37,129 bases of DNA, taken from the NCBI GenBank assembly GCA_902825795.1, contig CADECG010000019.1:1-37129 (forward strand), written 5' to 3'. The stretch comes from an uncultured Bacteroidota bacterium. GTDB lineage: Bacteria; Bacteroidota; Bacteroidia; Flavobacteriales_F; PHOS-HE28. A program made the translations under genes and the position numbers. Position 1 is the first letter of the stretch, and each line of letters begins with the position of its first letter. This document shows, piece after piece, positions 7,080 through 16,178 of this stretch. The notes under the pieces are model-generated. The model worked only from the letters and a program-made list of their open reading frames with translations, did no database searches and was not told the origin of the DNA.

Positions 7080-8432
7080 ATGCGCCACTGCTTCACCACA
7101 CTATTGTTCGCACACCTGATCCCAGCCGTCGCGCAGGACTACACGATCACCACCATTGCAGGCACTGGCTTGGCGGGCAGCACGGGCAATGGTGCACCAG
7201 CCGTGAACGCAACAGTGTACTATCCGCAAGGACTGGCCCTGGCGGCGGATGGCTCATTGTATTTCGGTCAGCCGTCCGATCATGTGCTGCGCAGGATCGA
7301 TGCCATATCGGGCAATATGGAGCACGTGGCCGGTATCGGTATGGTTGGGTACAGTGGCGACGGGGGGCCAGCCAACACTGCGGGCCTGGCCTATCCCTTC
7401 GGCCTTGCCTTCAACGCCAATGGTGATCTCTTCATCGCAGAACGGGATGCCCTTCGCATTCGGAAGGTCAGCGTTGTGGACGGTACCATCTCCACATTCG
7501 CTGGCACCATGAGCCCGGGGAACAACACCGAAATACCAGCGCTATCGGCGGCCCTTCACGCTCCGATGGGCGTCCGCTTCACTTCGGATGGCGACCTTAT
7601 ACTGAGCGTGATCGGCAATAACTACGTACGGTATATCGATGCGGATTCCTCGTTCTTGCATGCCTTCGCGGGAAACGGAACTGCTGCTTTCGCCGGGGAC
7701 AACGGTCCCGCACTTAACGCCTCCTTCAACCTTCCGTATGACATTGCCATCGCGACCAACGGCGACATCTACATCGCCGACATCAACAACGCGGCCATCC
7801 GGAAGGTGGATGCCCTATCGGGTGTGATCACCACCGTTGCAGGTATCGGCACAGGTCCTGCTGCATACAACGGCGACGGTATTCCCGCAACGACCGCAAC
7901 GCTCGGTCTTCCGCAGGGCATTGTGTTGGACAGCGCCGACAACCTGTACATCAGCGATGCCAATCATAGCCGTATCCGCAAAGTGGATGCTATAACGGGG
8001 TTGATCGCCACCATCGCTGGTACAGCAACATCCGGGTACGGCGCCGACAATGTGCTGGCCAGCACCGCAATGATCAATTCGCCGTGCGGGATCGTTATTG
8101 ATGCCCTAGGCAGGGTCATTTTCGCCGATGCTGCGAACCACCGCATTCGGATGTTGACCCCGGTGGATGACACAGGGGTTTCTGGGGCAACAAGTTCCGC
8201 AGCGCGCATCCTTGTTTATCCTTCGCCCGCAAATGATCGGGTCTGGGTGTCAACACGTGCGGGCGGAACGGGCGTGCAAGTGGAGATGCTCGACATGGTG
8301 GGTCGCACGGTGTCCCTTGCCACCATGCCCATGAGCGGCACAATATCCATTCCCGTGGACCACCTTGCAACGGGCCAGTATCATTTGCGTTTGGACGGGG
8401 GGTCTGCAGTTCCCGTACTGGTACAGCACTGA
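7080..8432 (+). CDS. Secreted NHL-repeat (beta-propeller) protein with T9SS sorting domain
   Basis: A 450-residue secreted protein. The signal peptide is short (MRHCFTTLLFAHLIPAVA, cut before QDYT). Residues about 20-365 contain five to six NHL-type repeats with the recurring pattern ITTIAGTG..GDGG.A..A.L..P.G(L/I)A.D..GNLYIADxxNxRIRKVD, expected to form a six-bladed propeller. The C-terminal about 75 residues are a T9SS sorting domain beginning ILVYPSPANDRVWV and ending in a beta-rich tail. In this family the propeller usually provides a binding surface; no catalytic residues can be pointed to. It diverges from the GEVED gene and converges with the first seven-repeat gene, 23 nt away. Confidence 0.92.
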   Translation: MRHCFTTLLFAHLIPAVAQDYTITTIAGTGLAGSTGNGAPAVNATVYYPQGLALAADGSLYFGQPSDHVLRRIDAISGNMEHVAGIGMVGYSGDGGPANTAGLAYPFGLAFNANGDLFIAERDALRIRKVSVVDGTISTFAGTMSPGNNTEIPALSAALHAPMGVRFTSDGDLILSVIGNNYVRYIDADSSFLHAFAGNGTAAFAGDNGPALNASFNLPYDIAIATNGDIYIADINNAAIRKVDALSGVITTVAGIGTGPAAYNGDGIPATTATLGLPQGIVLDSADNLYISDANHSRIRKVDAITGLIATIAGTATSGYGADNVLASTAMINSPCGIVIDALGRVIFADAANHRIRMLTPVDDTGVSGATSSAARILVYPSPANDRVWVSTRAGGTGVQVEMLDMVGRTVSLATMPMSGTISIPVDHLATGQYHLRLDGGSAVPVLVQH

Positions 8433-8455
8433 CAAGCGGTTTGGTGCCGTGCGTG

Positions 8456-11400
8456 TCAGCGCTTCACCACCACCCTTGCAGCTTTCGGTGCCTCCCCTTC
8501 AACCCGCACCATCACAAGGTACAGTCCTTCCTTCCACTCGCGCGACAGGTCGAGCGGTTGTAGCGCGTTGAAGTAGTTCACTTGTTCGACATGCACGCGG
8601 CTACCGGTGGCGTCGAACACTTCGATCACCGCGCGATGGCCGAAGAGCGTTGGATCAGCGATAATGTTGAGCAAGTCGTTCGCTGGGTTCGGGTAGACCT
8701 GCAGTTCATCACCGGAATTTACGACCTCATCCAAAGTAGGCACGTCGCCGATGCTGGTGATGCAGCCGGGATCCGTTACGCGCGCCACCACAACATCATC
8801 CAGGAAGAAGTACGAGATGCTGCCCGGGCTATTGGCCGTGCAACCTTCTGCACGCGATCGGAAGTTGCCGATGGTGATATGGTCCACCGGCGACGAGGGG
8901 ATGACGATACCGCAGATGTTCGTCCACGCGCCTCCGCAGATGAACTCCTCCTCGAGCACATCCGGCTGCACCTCGATCGGCTCGAAGAAGCCCGAGAAGA
9001 GCGGTCCTTCGCTGAGCGCGGCGCCCAGACCGCTCACGCAATGCTGCGCTTCGCGACGATGCCCTGCCACATGGAACGAGACCAGGTACGGTTCGCCTGG
9101 AACCAATGCTTCGGAGAGCTGTGCTTGGGCGTACTCGAAGTACTCCGGATAACCGAGCAACGAGCCCGTGGCGAAGAAGCCGCCCATGCCTTTGCCGCTC
9201 CGTGACAAGGTCGTGGGCGTTTCCCCCACGAGGCCCTGAGGCCCGATCCCGGGGTTATCCATCTTGGCGCCTGCGTAGGCGCAACTGTGCAGCGCATCGG
9301 TACTGCCGCCCTGCATGCGGGGCCAACCGGGCGCGACCTGCGTACCATAACCAACGGTGGACTCCGCAACATGTATCGGGCAAGTTCCTGCATCTTGCTC
9401 GATGCCCGGATTCGGTACGAGCACCGGACCGAGGCACGTCTCTTCCACGCAGCTATTGCCCGTGAGCGATGGCGTGGAGAAAAGACCGATGCGTCCACTT
9501 GCGGCAACGGCGTTGCCCCAACTATACACACGTGCGTAATACGTCTGTCCGATGGTGAGCGACGGTAGCTCCAGGATGTTGCCATCGCACGCCACGCTGC
9601 TCAAGTTGCCCGGGGAACCGCTGAACAGTTCGATCGTCACATCGGCAGAGGCATCGCCAACCACCAGACGTGCGGGTGTGGCCGAAGCCACGAAGCTGAA
9701 CCAGATGTCGTCATCGGCGAAGTCGTCCACCTGGCAATCCGCTCCTGGCAAGGTCTGCGTGGCGTTGGCCGTACTGAAGTAAGCGGCGTAGTCCATGCCG
9801 TAGGGCAGCGGACGTGCGCCATCCGGATCATCGTTGTCGCTATCGGTATACCACGTTGCGAAGCCACAGAAACCGCTCTCTGCGTTCGTCCCTGTGTACA
9901 CGCGGTAGAGGTATTGCTTGCCGATCGTAAGCCCGCTGAGCGGCACCGCGCCATTCCCGCAGCCGATCTGGCTCGCGTTTAGTACCGCCGCATCGCTGGA
10001 TAGCGTGTCGAATACTTCAATGTAAAAGGAAGCTCCTGCAATGGGTTCCTCCTCGTAGAACTTGTTCCGTTGCAGCACGCGGACGGTATGCTGCGCAGCG
10101 CTCGCATTGAAGGTGAACCACGTATCGTCATCCGCCACTCCGCCAGGGCAGTTCGTTGCCATGCTCAGCGTTGCACCGTTGTTCCAGAACTGATCGGCCG
10201 GTTGTGCGAACGTGCTGCCGACCGGTGCGGGCAGGGGCGCACCGGGGTCATCGTTCACCGGTCGGTCGAAGAGCATAGGCCTGTAACTGGTCACTTGGCT
10301 GCACGACCAGCGGATGTGGTACGCTGTTCCCGGGACCAATCCGATGAAGTTGGCCTTCACTGAATTGTTGAAGCAGCCCAAGCTGGTGAGCGCACCGCAC
10401 GTGCCTTCGAACAGTTCAATGGTCTCAGCGGATGGAGAGCCCACATCCACCACCATGAACGCTGCGCTGGTATGCAGCGCCGTGAAGCGGTACCACACGT
10501 CCTTCTGGATGTTGCAGCCCCCCGTGCCGTTGGCCGCCGTTTGGCTTGAAACACGGGTTACATCCAATACGTCAGCTGGAGTACTGAAGGGCAGTTCGAT
10601 CGCCCCCGCACAATCATCGTTCACCAAGGGTGCGCGCACTGCGATCCGGAAAGCACACGGCGTCTGCGGATCCACGCGGATATAGTACTGCTGACCGGTC
10701 ACGAGCGTGGTGAGCAAGTAGGGTGATGTTATGTCGATGTCCTGGCCAATGCTGGTGAGCGATCCGCAGGCGCCACTTTCTACATAGATCTGGGTTGGAG
10801 CGTCGCCAGCCGTTGCGTAGCCTTCGATCAGCGCGCGCGGACCAGTGGCCGTGAAGCGGTACCACGCCTCCTCCGAACCCGCGTAAGTATGCCCAGCGGT
10901 GAAGTCGACAGGGTCGCTCTGCACTTGCAGATCGATCGCATCCGCGCACGCTGCGTTCGGCTGCGGCGCGAAAACATACACGCGCATGGTGGTGCGATCC
11001 ATGACCGAGGTTCCCACCTTCAGGTAATACGTGCTACCTGCTGTCAGTCCAGTGAAGGTCACTTCCGGGTCATTGTCTCCCGCTGATGTGCAGATCAATG
11101 CGCCACAGGGTCCGCTGTAGAGTGAATGCTGCACTGTGCTGGGCGCATCGGTGGCCACGACCACTTCCGTTCCGGGCGCCGTGAAACTGAGCCACACATC
11201 GTGCGCCGTGGTGGCGCAAGGCACGGTGCTACCGCTGGCATGCTTGGTGGAGACGGTCACCACATGCGGGTCTTCACCCGCCATGGTTACGGCGATCGGC
11301 AATGCACCTGCGCACTCATCGTTCACGGCTGGCGCGAACACGTCCGCCGCCACACGCAGGGTTATCGCTGCATCGTCGCTCTCGCTATGCGCGCGGATAT

Positions 11401-12184
11401 AGTACTGCGTACCCGGTGTGAGCCCAATAGCCACAGGCGCGTTGCACGCCAAGCTGGTGAGGCTGCCACAGGTGCCGCTGAACCACTCGTACACATTCGC
11501 CTGCACCGCGTCGGAAAGCGAAGTGGTGCCCAGGATGTGCTTGTTCTCCGTGGCGGTGAAACGATACCACACGTCATCATCCGCACCGACCGTGCACGCT
11601 ACCTGCGACTGCGTGCCACCCAACGAGCTGATCTCCGTGGAAGGCCATGCCACTGTGGTCTGTGGCACCACGGATAGCGCGATGGCCCCAGCGCAATCGT
11701 CGTTCACCGGCGCAGAGACAACGCCGATCCAGACCTGGCAATAGTCATCGTTGGCAGTGCAGAAGCCAAGGTCTGACATCTGCACACGAAAATGGTAGGT
11801 GGCGCCAACGGTGAGGCCGGTCAACGCGGGCATCGCTCCGTTGGGCGGGAAGCAGCCGATGCTGCTGAGGTTTCCACAACCGCCACTGAACACCTCCATC
11901 CTCGCATCGTCGGTGCCTTGGCCATCCGTGCGTATCCAATGCTTGGTGGCCGTGGCCGTGAAGCTGAACCAAGCGGTCGTAGCTTGGGCATTGCCGCTGC
12001 ATGCGGTGATCGGGTCCGGAACCGCATTCGCGAACCAACGGCCATCCACCGGAAGGAGCGCTAACTGCAGATTACTGGGCGCCACCGGTAGCACGATCGC
12101 TGTGCTGCAGGAGGAGTTGGTCCCGGTCTGGGCAAGGCCGAAGACGGTCAGGAACAATGATGCGAGAAGGAGCGAACAGCGCAT
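8456..12184 (-). CDS. Giant T9SS surface protein with seven PPC-like repeats (tandem copy A)
   Basis: About 1242 residues. The signal peptide is MRCSLLLASLFLTVFGLAQ. Seven consecutive repeats of about 120-130 residues follow, each starting (V/P)ND(D/E)C-like, with a central (D)DxWYxFTA strand, an SGxCGxLTS turn and a closing GLTxGxxYYIRV strand. This resembles the pre-peptidase C-terminal (PPC) beta-sandwich. Repeats 6 and 7 lack the first Cys. A domain of about 210 residues starting CLGPVLVPNPGIEQ follows, resembling the NPSFE-type beta-sandwich common before Bacteroidota sorting signals. The end is a type-A T9SS domain with LQVYPNPANDLLNI. The frame is open to 12235, but ATG 12184 puts the signal peptide at the start. 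Copy B lies 88 nt upstream. Likely a surface adhesin or matrix protein; no enzymatic motif is seen. Confidence 0.92.
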   Translation of the reverse strand: MRCSLLLASLFLTVFGLAQTGTNSSCSTAIVLPVAPSNLQLALLPVDGRWFANAVPDPITACSGNAQATTAWFSFTATATKHWIRTDGQGTDDARMEVFSGGCGNLSSIGCFPPNGAMPALTGLTVGATYHFRVQMSDLGFCTANDDYCQVWIGVVSAPVNDDCAGAIALSVVPQTTVAWPSTEISSLGGTQSQVACTVGADDDVWYRFTATENKHILGTTSLSDAVQANVYEWFSGTCGSLTSLACNAPVAIGLTPGTQYYIRAHSESDDAAITLRVAADVFAPAVNDECAGALPIAVTMAGEDPHVVTVSTKHASGSTVPCATTAHDVWLSFTAPGTEVVVATDAPSTVQHSLYSGPCGALICTSAGDNDPEVTFTGLTAGSTYYLKVGTSVMDRTTMRVYVFAPQPNAACADAIDLQVQSDPVDFTAGHTYAGSEEAWYRFTATGPRALIEGYATAGDAPTQIYVESGACGSLTSIGQDIDITSPYLLTTLVTGQQYYIRVDPQTPCAFRIAVRAPLVNDDCAGAIELPFSTPADVLDVTRVSSQTAANGTGGCNIQKDVWYRFTALHTSAAFMVVDVGSPSAETIELFEGTCGALTSLGCFNNSVKANFIGLVPGTAYHIRWSCSQVTSYRPMLFDRPVNDDPGAPLPAPVGSTFAQPADQFWNNGATLSMATNCPGGVADDDTWFTFNASAAQHTVRVLQRNKFYEEEPIAGASFYIEVFDTLSSDAAVLNASQIGCGNGAVPLSGLTIGKQYLYRVYTGTNAESGFCGFATWYTDSDNDDPDGARPLPYGMDYAAYFSTANATQTLPGADCQVDDFADDDIWFSFVASATPARLVVGDASADVTIELFSGSPGNLSSVACDGNILELPSLTIGQTYYARVYSWGNAVAASGRIGLFSTPSLTGNSCVEETCLGPVLVPNPGIEQDAGTCPIHVAESTVGYGTQVAPGWPRMQGGSTDALHSCAYAGAKMDNPGIGPQGLVGETPTTLSRSGKGMGGFFATGSLLGYPEYFEYAQAQLSEALVPGEPYLVSFHVAGHRREAQHCVSGLGAALSEGPLFSGFFEPIEVQPDVLEEEFICGGAWTNICGIVIPSSPVDHITIGNFRSRAEGCTANSPGSISYFFLDDVVVARVTDPGCITSIGDVPTLDEVVNSGDELQVYPNPANDLLNIIADPTLFGHRAVIEVFDATGSRVHVEQVNYFNALQPLDLSREWKEGLYLVMVRVEGEAPKAARVVVKR

Positions 12185-12205
12185 AGCAACTGACTTTGTT
12201 GATGC

Positions 12206-12273
12206 CAAGGGAGCACGAATGCCTGCCCGGAACAAGTGGGATCGATCGAACGCGGGGAATGGCGATCGAGCGT
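12206..12273 (-). promoter_or_regulatory. Promoter region of copy A with two 11-bp direct repeats
   Basis: Direct repeats CGATCGAACGC (12243-12253) and CGATCGAGCGT (12263-12273) have a 20-nt period. On the minus strand, a TTG (12235-12233), a 19-nt spacer and CTCCCTTG (12213-12206) follow, a plausible degenerate -33/-7 pair ending 21 nt before the ATG. The whole block is conserved upstream of copy B. The geometry fits a LytTR-type activator site next to -33; binding is inference. The distal repeat touches the stop codon of copy B. Confidence 0.5.
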
Positions 12274-15200
12274 CAACGCTTCACCACTACCCGCGCCGCC
12301 TTCGGTGCCTGCCCTTCCACGCGCACCATCACCAGGTACAAGCCTTCCTTCCATTCGCGCGACAGGTCGAGCGGTTGCAGTGCACTGAAATAGTTCACCT
12401 GTTCCGCATGCACGCGGCTACCTGTGGCGTCGAACACTTCGATCACGGCGCGCTGGCCGAAGAGCGAAGCATCGGCGACGATGTTGAGCAAGTCGTTCGC
12501 GGGATTCGGGTACACGCGCAACGCATCGCCGCTGTCAGCAGCATTCTCGTCCAGCGGCGGCAAGTCACCCAAACCGGTAATGCAACCGGGATCGGTAACG
12601 CGCGCCACCACCACATCATCGTAGAAATGGTACGCAGTGGAGAAGCCGTTGATCGGGCCTTCGTGGGTGTATGACGCACGGTCGGGGAAGAAGCTGCCGA
12701 CGGTGATGTTGTCATAGGCGGCGTCGGGTACGACGATCCCGCAGATGTTCGTCCATGCGCCCTTCTCCACCATATCGTAGGTGACCACTTGCGGTTCGGC
12801 GTCGAAGGGGGCGTAGGTGCCTTCGACCATGGGCCCGACGCTCAGCAATGCACCCAAGCCGTTCACCTTCACATCGGAGCCTTCGGAGAGCACAGCGTTG
12901 AAGGAGACCAGATAGGGTTCACCGGGAATAAGCGGCTCGCTGAGCGGTGCCTGGATGTACTCCCTGTAACCTTCGACCTCCATGGCGAGGGCACCGGCCA
13001 TGCCTTTGCCGGAACGCGGCAGGTTCCGGTTCAAGGTGACCACGATGATCTGCGCAGGCGCTTCTCCATTGATGTTATGGGGCATGCAACTGCTGTATCC
13101 GTCGGACGACCCGCCGTGCAAGCGGGGCCAGCCGGGTGCCAAGGGAATTCCCAGGCCTGCGACATCCATGATGTTCGGCACACCGGCTTGGCAGTACGCG
13201 CCTTGTTCGATCGAAGGATTCGCGAGCAGGACCGGCCCCAAGCAGGCTTCGTCCACACAATCGTTCACGGTGAGCGAGGGTGTCACGAACAGCCCGAGGC
13301 GTCCTTCCACTGGGGTTGCATTGCGCCAACTGTACAGGCGCACGTAATACACTTGACCGCTTGTGAGCGCGGGCAACACCAAGATGTTGTCACTGCAAGC
13401 CATGCTAGTCAAGTTGCCGGGTGCTCCGCTGAAGAGTTCCAACGTGAGGTCGGCCGTGCCATGGCCCGCCACGATCCGGGCTGGCTGGTTGGTGGCTGTG
13501 AAGCGGAACCAGATGTCGTCATCCGCCGTGTCGTCGGTACTGCAATCAGCGCCAGGGAGGCTTTGCGTGGCGCCGCTCGTAGTGAAGTAGTGGGAGTAGG
13601 CATCGCCGTAGGTGAGTGCCACGGCACCGATCGCTTCATCGTTGCTCTGGTCCTGTACCCATGTGCTGAACATGGCCAGCGCGTAGGGAGCGGGGCCAGG
13701 CGTGTACACCCGGTACCAATAGTCGCGGCCGATCTCCAGTCCGGTGAGGCTTCGTGGTGCGATGCCGCAACTGATCATGTGCGCCTCCAAGGTGTCAGTG
13801 ATGGTGGAGAGCGTATCGTACACCTCCACGTTCATCTGGGACAAGGTTGGTTCCGTGAACAGCGTATTGCGCTGCAATGCATGCACGGTATGCGCAGTTG
13901 CGGTGGCCGTGAAGCGGTACCAGGTATCGTCGTCGGGGTCGGCTTGGCTGCAGAACTGCGGATAGCTCAGCGTGGCACCGTAGCTGCTGCCGTTGTGCAA
14001 CGGACCGGTGCTGGAACTGCCGAAAGGTGCCACCAATGCATCGGTGATCTCGTCATTGGGCACCTGCGCGAGGTGTGGCACGTAGTCCACGAACGCGAAG
14101 GTGCTTTGGGCGAAACGCACGAAGTAGGTGACGCCCGGTGTAAGGCCGGTGAACCGGTTCCGGAAGTTGGTGACGCAGGATAAGCTGGTTAAGTTCCCGC
14201 ACGTACCGCTGAACAGCTCGGTGTATGCCGTCACGTTCGATCCCTCGTAAGCCGCAACGAAGGTGGCCTCATCATCCGTGGCGGTAAAGGTGTACCACAG
14301 GTCGGGGACGTTCTGTGCGCAAGAGCCGGTGTTGATGGCGGCATTGCGGGTGTTCTCCTTGCGCTGACCGGCGATCTGATGGGGAGAAAGCACCTGCAAC
14401 GGCAACGCACCTGAGCAATCGTCGTTCACCATGCCCACGGTGATCCCGATGCGGAAGGCGGTGGTGTTGTTGCTGTTGGAATACACGCGGACGAAGTAGT
14501 CCGTTCCAGGCGTGAGCCCGCTCACCATCAACGGACTGAATGCGGCATTGTCCTCGTCGCAAATGATGCTGGTGAGGGATCCGCATGATCCCGAGAGCAC
14601 TTGGGAGAAAAGGCTCGATGTCTGAAGGGTCGGCTCGAGATGGATGTAATGCTGTGCCGCTGTGGCGGTGAAGGAGTACCACACATCGCGCGGTTGTGTG
14701 TTCTGGCAGGCCTGTGCACCGGTCGCTGCGCCGCCGGTATGCCCATGCACGAAGCCCTCGCCACTTTGATAGGGCTGCACGTCCAGCCCGACGGCATCGC
14801 TGCACTCGTCGTTCGCTGGTTGCGCCACCACCCGGATGGTGCTCTCGCGCAGGGTGTTGTTCTCACCGAGCTTGAGGAAATACGACGTGCCCGGTGTAAG
14901 GCCGGTAACGTTCCACGGCGTGTTCAGAGCATCTTCATCGTAGCAGGTAAGCGATCCGCAGGTGCCACTATAGATCGCAGCGGACTCATTGTTCGTGCTA
15001 GTGATCGTTATCCCTGCGGTGGGGGCGACGAAGCTGTACCACACATCGCTGTTCTGCACATCGCATGGTACCGTGCTGCTCGTGCCGGTGCGCGTGGTGA
15101 TCGTTACTTCTTCCGGTTGTTCGCCGGTGAGTGCAACTACGATGGGAATGGCCCCGCTGCATTCATCATTGCTGGCGCTCTCGCACACATCGCCCAGCAG

Positions 15201-16037
15201 GCGCAGCGTGTGGTCGGTGCCTTCGCTGTGCAGGCGGATGTGGTACTCCTGGCCGGGTGTAAGTCCCGTGGCCTTGGTGGTGTTGCACGCCACGCTGGTG
15301 AGCGCACCACAAGAGCCACTGAACCATTGGATCACAGGTTCCACATCATAGAGCAGGTCATACACGAAGTGTTGCGTTGTCGCCGTTGCGGTGAATCGGT
15401 ACCACACATCATCATCGGAATCGCCGGGGGCTACCGAGCATCCGGGTTGCGATGCGGTGGCACCGATGGTCGCCATATCCGTCATCGGGCGCACGACGTG
15501 CGCGGCGGTCAGTGAGGTGAGCTGCGTGGCGCTCCCACATTCGTCGTTGGGTGCAGCGCTCACCACCGCCAAGCCCATAACGCAATTCCCGTTCGACGCA
15601 TCGCAGCCCAGGGAGCTGTTCATCGCCCGGATGAAATAGACCGACCCGATCGTGAGGCCGGTGAGCGCCTGATAAGGTTGCCCCTGCAAGGTGTTGAGAC
15701 CATCGAAGCATTGCAAGGAGATGAGCGAACCACATGTTCCGCCAAGCACTTCGATGATACGGGAGTCCGTCTCGGGCCCTTCGGTGCGCACCCAATGCGT
15801 GGTGGCTACAGCGGTGAACTTGTACCAGCCAGTGCGCCGGTTGAGGGTGCCGCTGCACGTGGTGGTGGGCACTGGTGGTAGACTGGGGAACATCACACCG
15901 TTCACGTAGGTGAACGACGCCAGGTTGGTGCTGGACACCGGTATCTCGAAGGCGCGTTCGCACGTGTAGTTGTCCGGCGTTTGGGAGGAGGCCACAACCG
16001 GTAGAGCGGCGAGCAGGAAGAGAAGCGAAGGGCGCAT
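12273..16037 (-). CDS. Giant T9SS surface protein with seven PPC-like repeats (tandem copy B)
   Basis: About 1254 residues, with the same architecture as copy A. The signal peptide is MRPSLLFLLAALPVVASSQ. Seven PPC-like beta-sandwich repeats begin at YTCERAFEIPV, PNDECGSATQL, SNDECSGAIPI, ANDECSDAVGL, VNDDCSGALPL, PNDEITDALVA and SNDEAIGAVAL. The NPSIEQ-type domain follows (CLGPVLLANPSIEQ), then a T9SS sorting domain with LRVYPNPANDLLNI. The last about 75 codons are nearly identical to those of copy A at DNA level, whereas the N-terminal repeats have diverged strongly. The start at 16037 is chosen for the signal peptide; the frame is open to 16088. It lies directly downstream of the LytTR regulator and its kinase, in the same direction. 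Role likely adhesion or surface layer; not determined. Confidence 0.92.
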   Translation of the reverse strand: MRPSLLFLLAALPVVASSQTPDNYTCERAFEIPVSSTNLASFTYVNGVMFPSLPPVPTTTCSGTLNRRTGWYKFTAVATTHWVRTEGPETDSRIIEVLGGTCGSLISLQCFDGLNTLQGQPYQALTGLTIGSVYFIRAMNSSLGCDASNGNCVMGLAVVSAAPNDECGSATQLTSLTAAHVVRPMTDMATIGATASQPGCSVAPGDSDDDVWYRFTATATTQHFVYDLLYDVEPVIQWFSGSCGALTSVACNTTKATGLTPGQEYHIRLHSEGTDHTLRLLGDVCESASNDECSGAIPIVVALTGEQPEEVTITTRTGTSSTVPCDVQNSDVWYSFVAPTAGITITSTNNESAAIYSGTCGSLTCYDEDALNTPWNVTGLTPGTSYFLKLGENNTLRESTIRVVAQPANDECSDAVGLDVQPYQSGEGFVHGHTGGAATGAQACQNTQPRDVWYSFTATAAQHYIHLEPTLQTSSLFSQVLSGSCGSLTSIICDEDNAAFSPLMVSGLTPGTDYFVRVYSNSNNTTAFRIGITVGMVNDDCSGALPLQVLSPHQIAGQRKENTRNAAINTGSCAQNVPDLWYTFTATDDEATFVAAYEGSNVTAYTELFSGTCGNLTSLSCVTNFRNRFTGLTPGVTYFVRFAQSTFAFVDYVPHLAQVPNDEITDALVAPFGSSSTGPLHNGSSYGATLSYPQFCSQADPDDDTWYRFTATATAHTVHALQRNTLFTEPTLSQMNVEVYDTLSTITDTLEAHMISCGIAPRSLTGLEIGRDYWYRVYTPGPAPYALAMFSTWVQDQSNDEAIGAVALTYGDAYSHYFTTSGATQSLPGADCSTDDTADDDIWFRFTATNQPARIVAGHGTADLTLELFSGAPGNLTSMACSDNILVLPALTSGQVYYVRLYSWRNATPVEGRLGLFVTPSLTVNDCVDEACLGPVLLANPSIEQGAYCQAGVPNIMDVAGLGIPLAPGWPRLHGGSSDGYSSCMPHNINGEAPAQIIVVTLNRNLPRSGKGMAGALAMEVEGYREYIQAPLSEPLIPGEPYLVSFNAVLSEGSDVKVNGLGALLSVGPMVEGTYAPFDAEPQVVTYDMVEKGAWTNICGIVVPDAAYDNITVGSFFPDRASYTHEGPINGFSTAYHFYDDVVVARVTDPGCITGLGDLPPLDENAADSGDALRVYPNPANDLLNIVADASLFGQRAVIEVFDATGSRVHAEQVNYFSALQPLDLSREWKEGLYLVMVRVEGQAPKAARVVVKR

Positions 16038-16058
16038 GGCAACGGACTTTGGTGATGC

Positions 16059-16126
16059 CAAGGGAACCTGAACGCCCGCCCTGAACAAGGCGGATCGATC
16101 GAACGCGGGGATTGATGATCGAGCGT
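16059..16126 (-). promoter_or_regulatory. Promoter region of copy B with two 11-bp direct repeats
   Basis: CGATCGAACGC (16096-16106) and TGATCGAGCGT (16116-16126) have a 20-nt period. The minus strand continues with TTG (16088-16086), a 19-nt spacer and TTCCCTTG (16066-16059), 21 nt before the ATG at 16037. Spacing of every element equals that upstream of copy A. The LytTR regulator gene ends about 50 bp further upstream. Confidence 0.5.
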
Positions 16127-16134
16127 AAAGAGAT

Positions 16135-16165
16135 CCACCACAGAGGCACGGAGGTCACAGAGAAA
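16135..16165. repeat. Dispersed short-unit repeat of the CACAGAGG type
   Basis: CCACCACAGAGGCACGGAGG followed by TCACAGAGA is made of three degenerate 8-10-nt units (CACAGAGG, CACGGAGG, TCACAGAG). Sequences of the form ACCACAGAGGCACAGAGGACACAGAG recur in intergenic regions of many environmental bacteria and often give the spurious peptide HRGTEDTEK, as here. It lies between the LytTR stop and the promoter block of copy B. Confidence 0.6.
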
Positions 16166-16178
16166 TGCAACCGCAGGT

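Noticed and set aside
12185-12235. N-terminal extension MFRAG... of the giant T9SS proteins as real coding sequence
   Set aside because: Between copies A and B this stretch shows similar numbers of synonymous and non-synonymous changes and would displace the signal peptide; it coincides with the promoter elements.
12789-15515. Plus-strand frames of 300-460 codons inside the giant T9SS genes (also at 22853-24511, 25721-27418, 5762-6856)
   Set aside because: They mirror the codon pattern of the minus-strand repeats; no domain, signal peptide or promoter supports them.
16135-16165. CRISPR-like or minisatellite array
   Set aside because: Only three degenerate units of 8-10 nt without spacers; better described as a single copy of a dispersed repeat.
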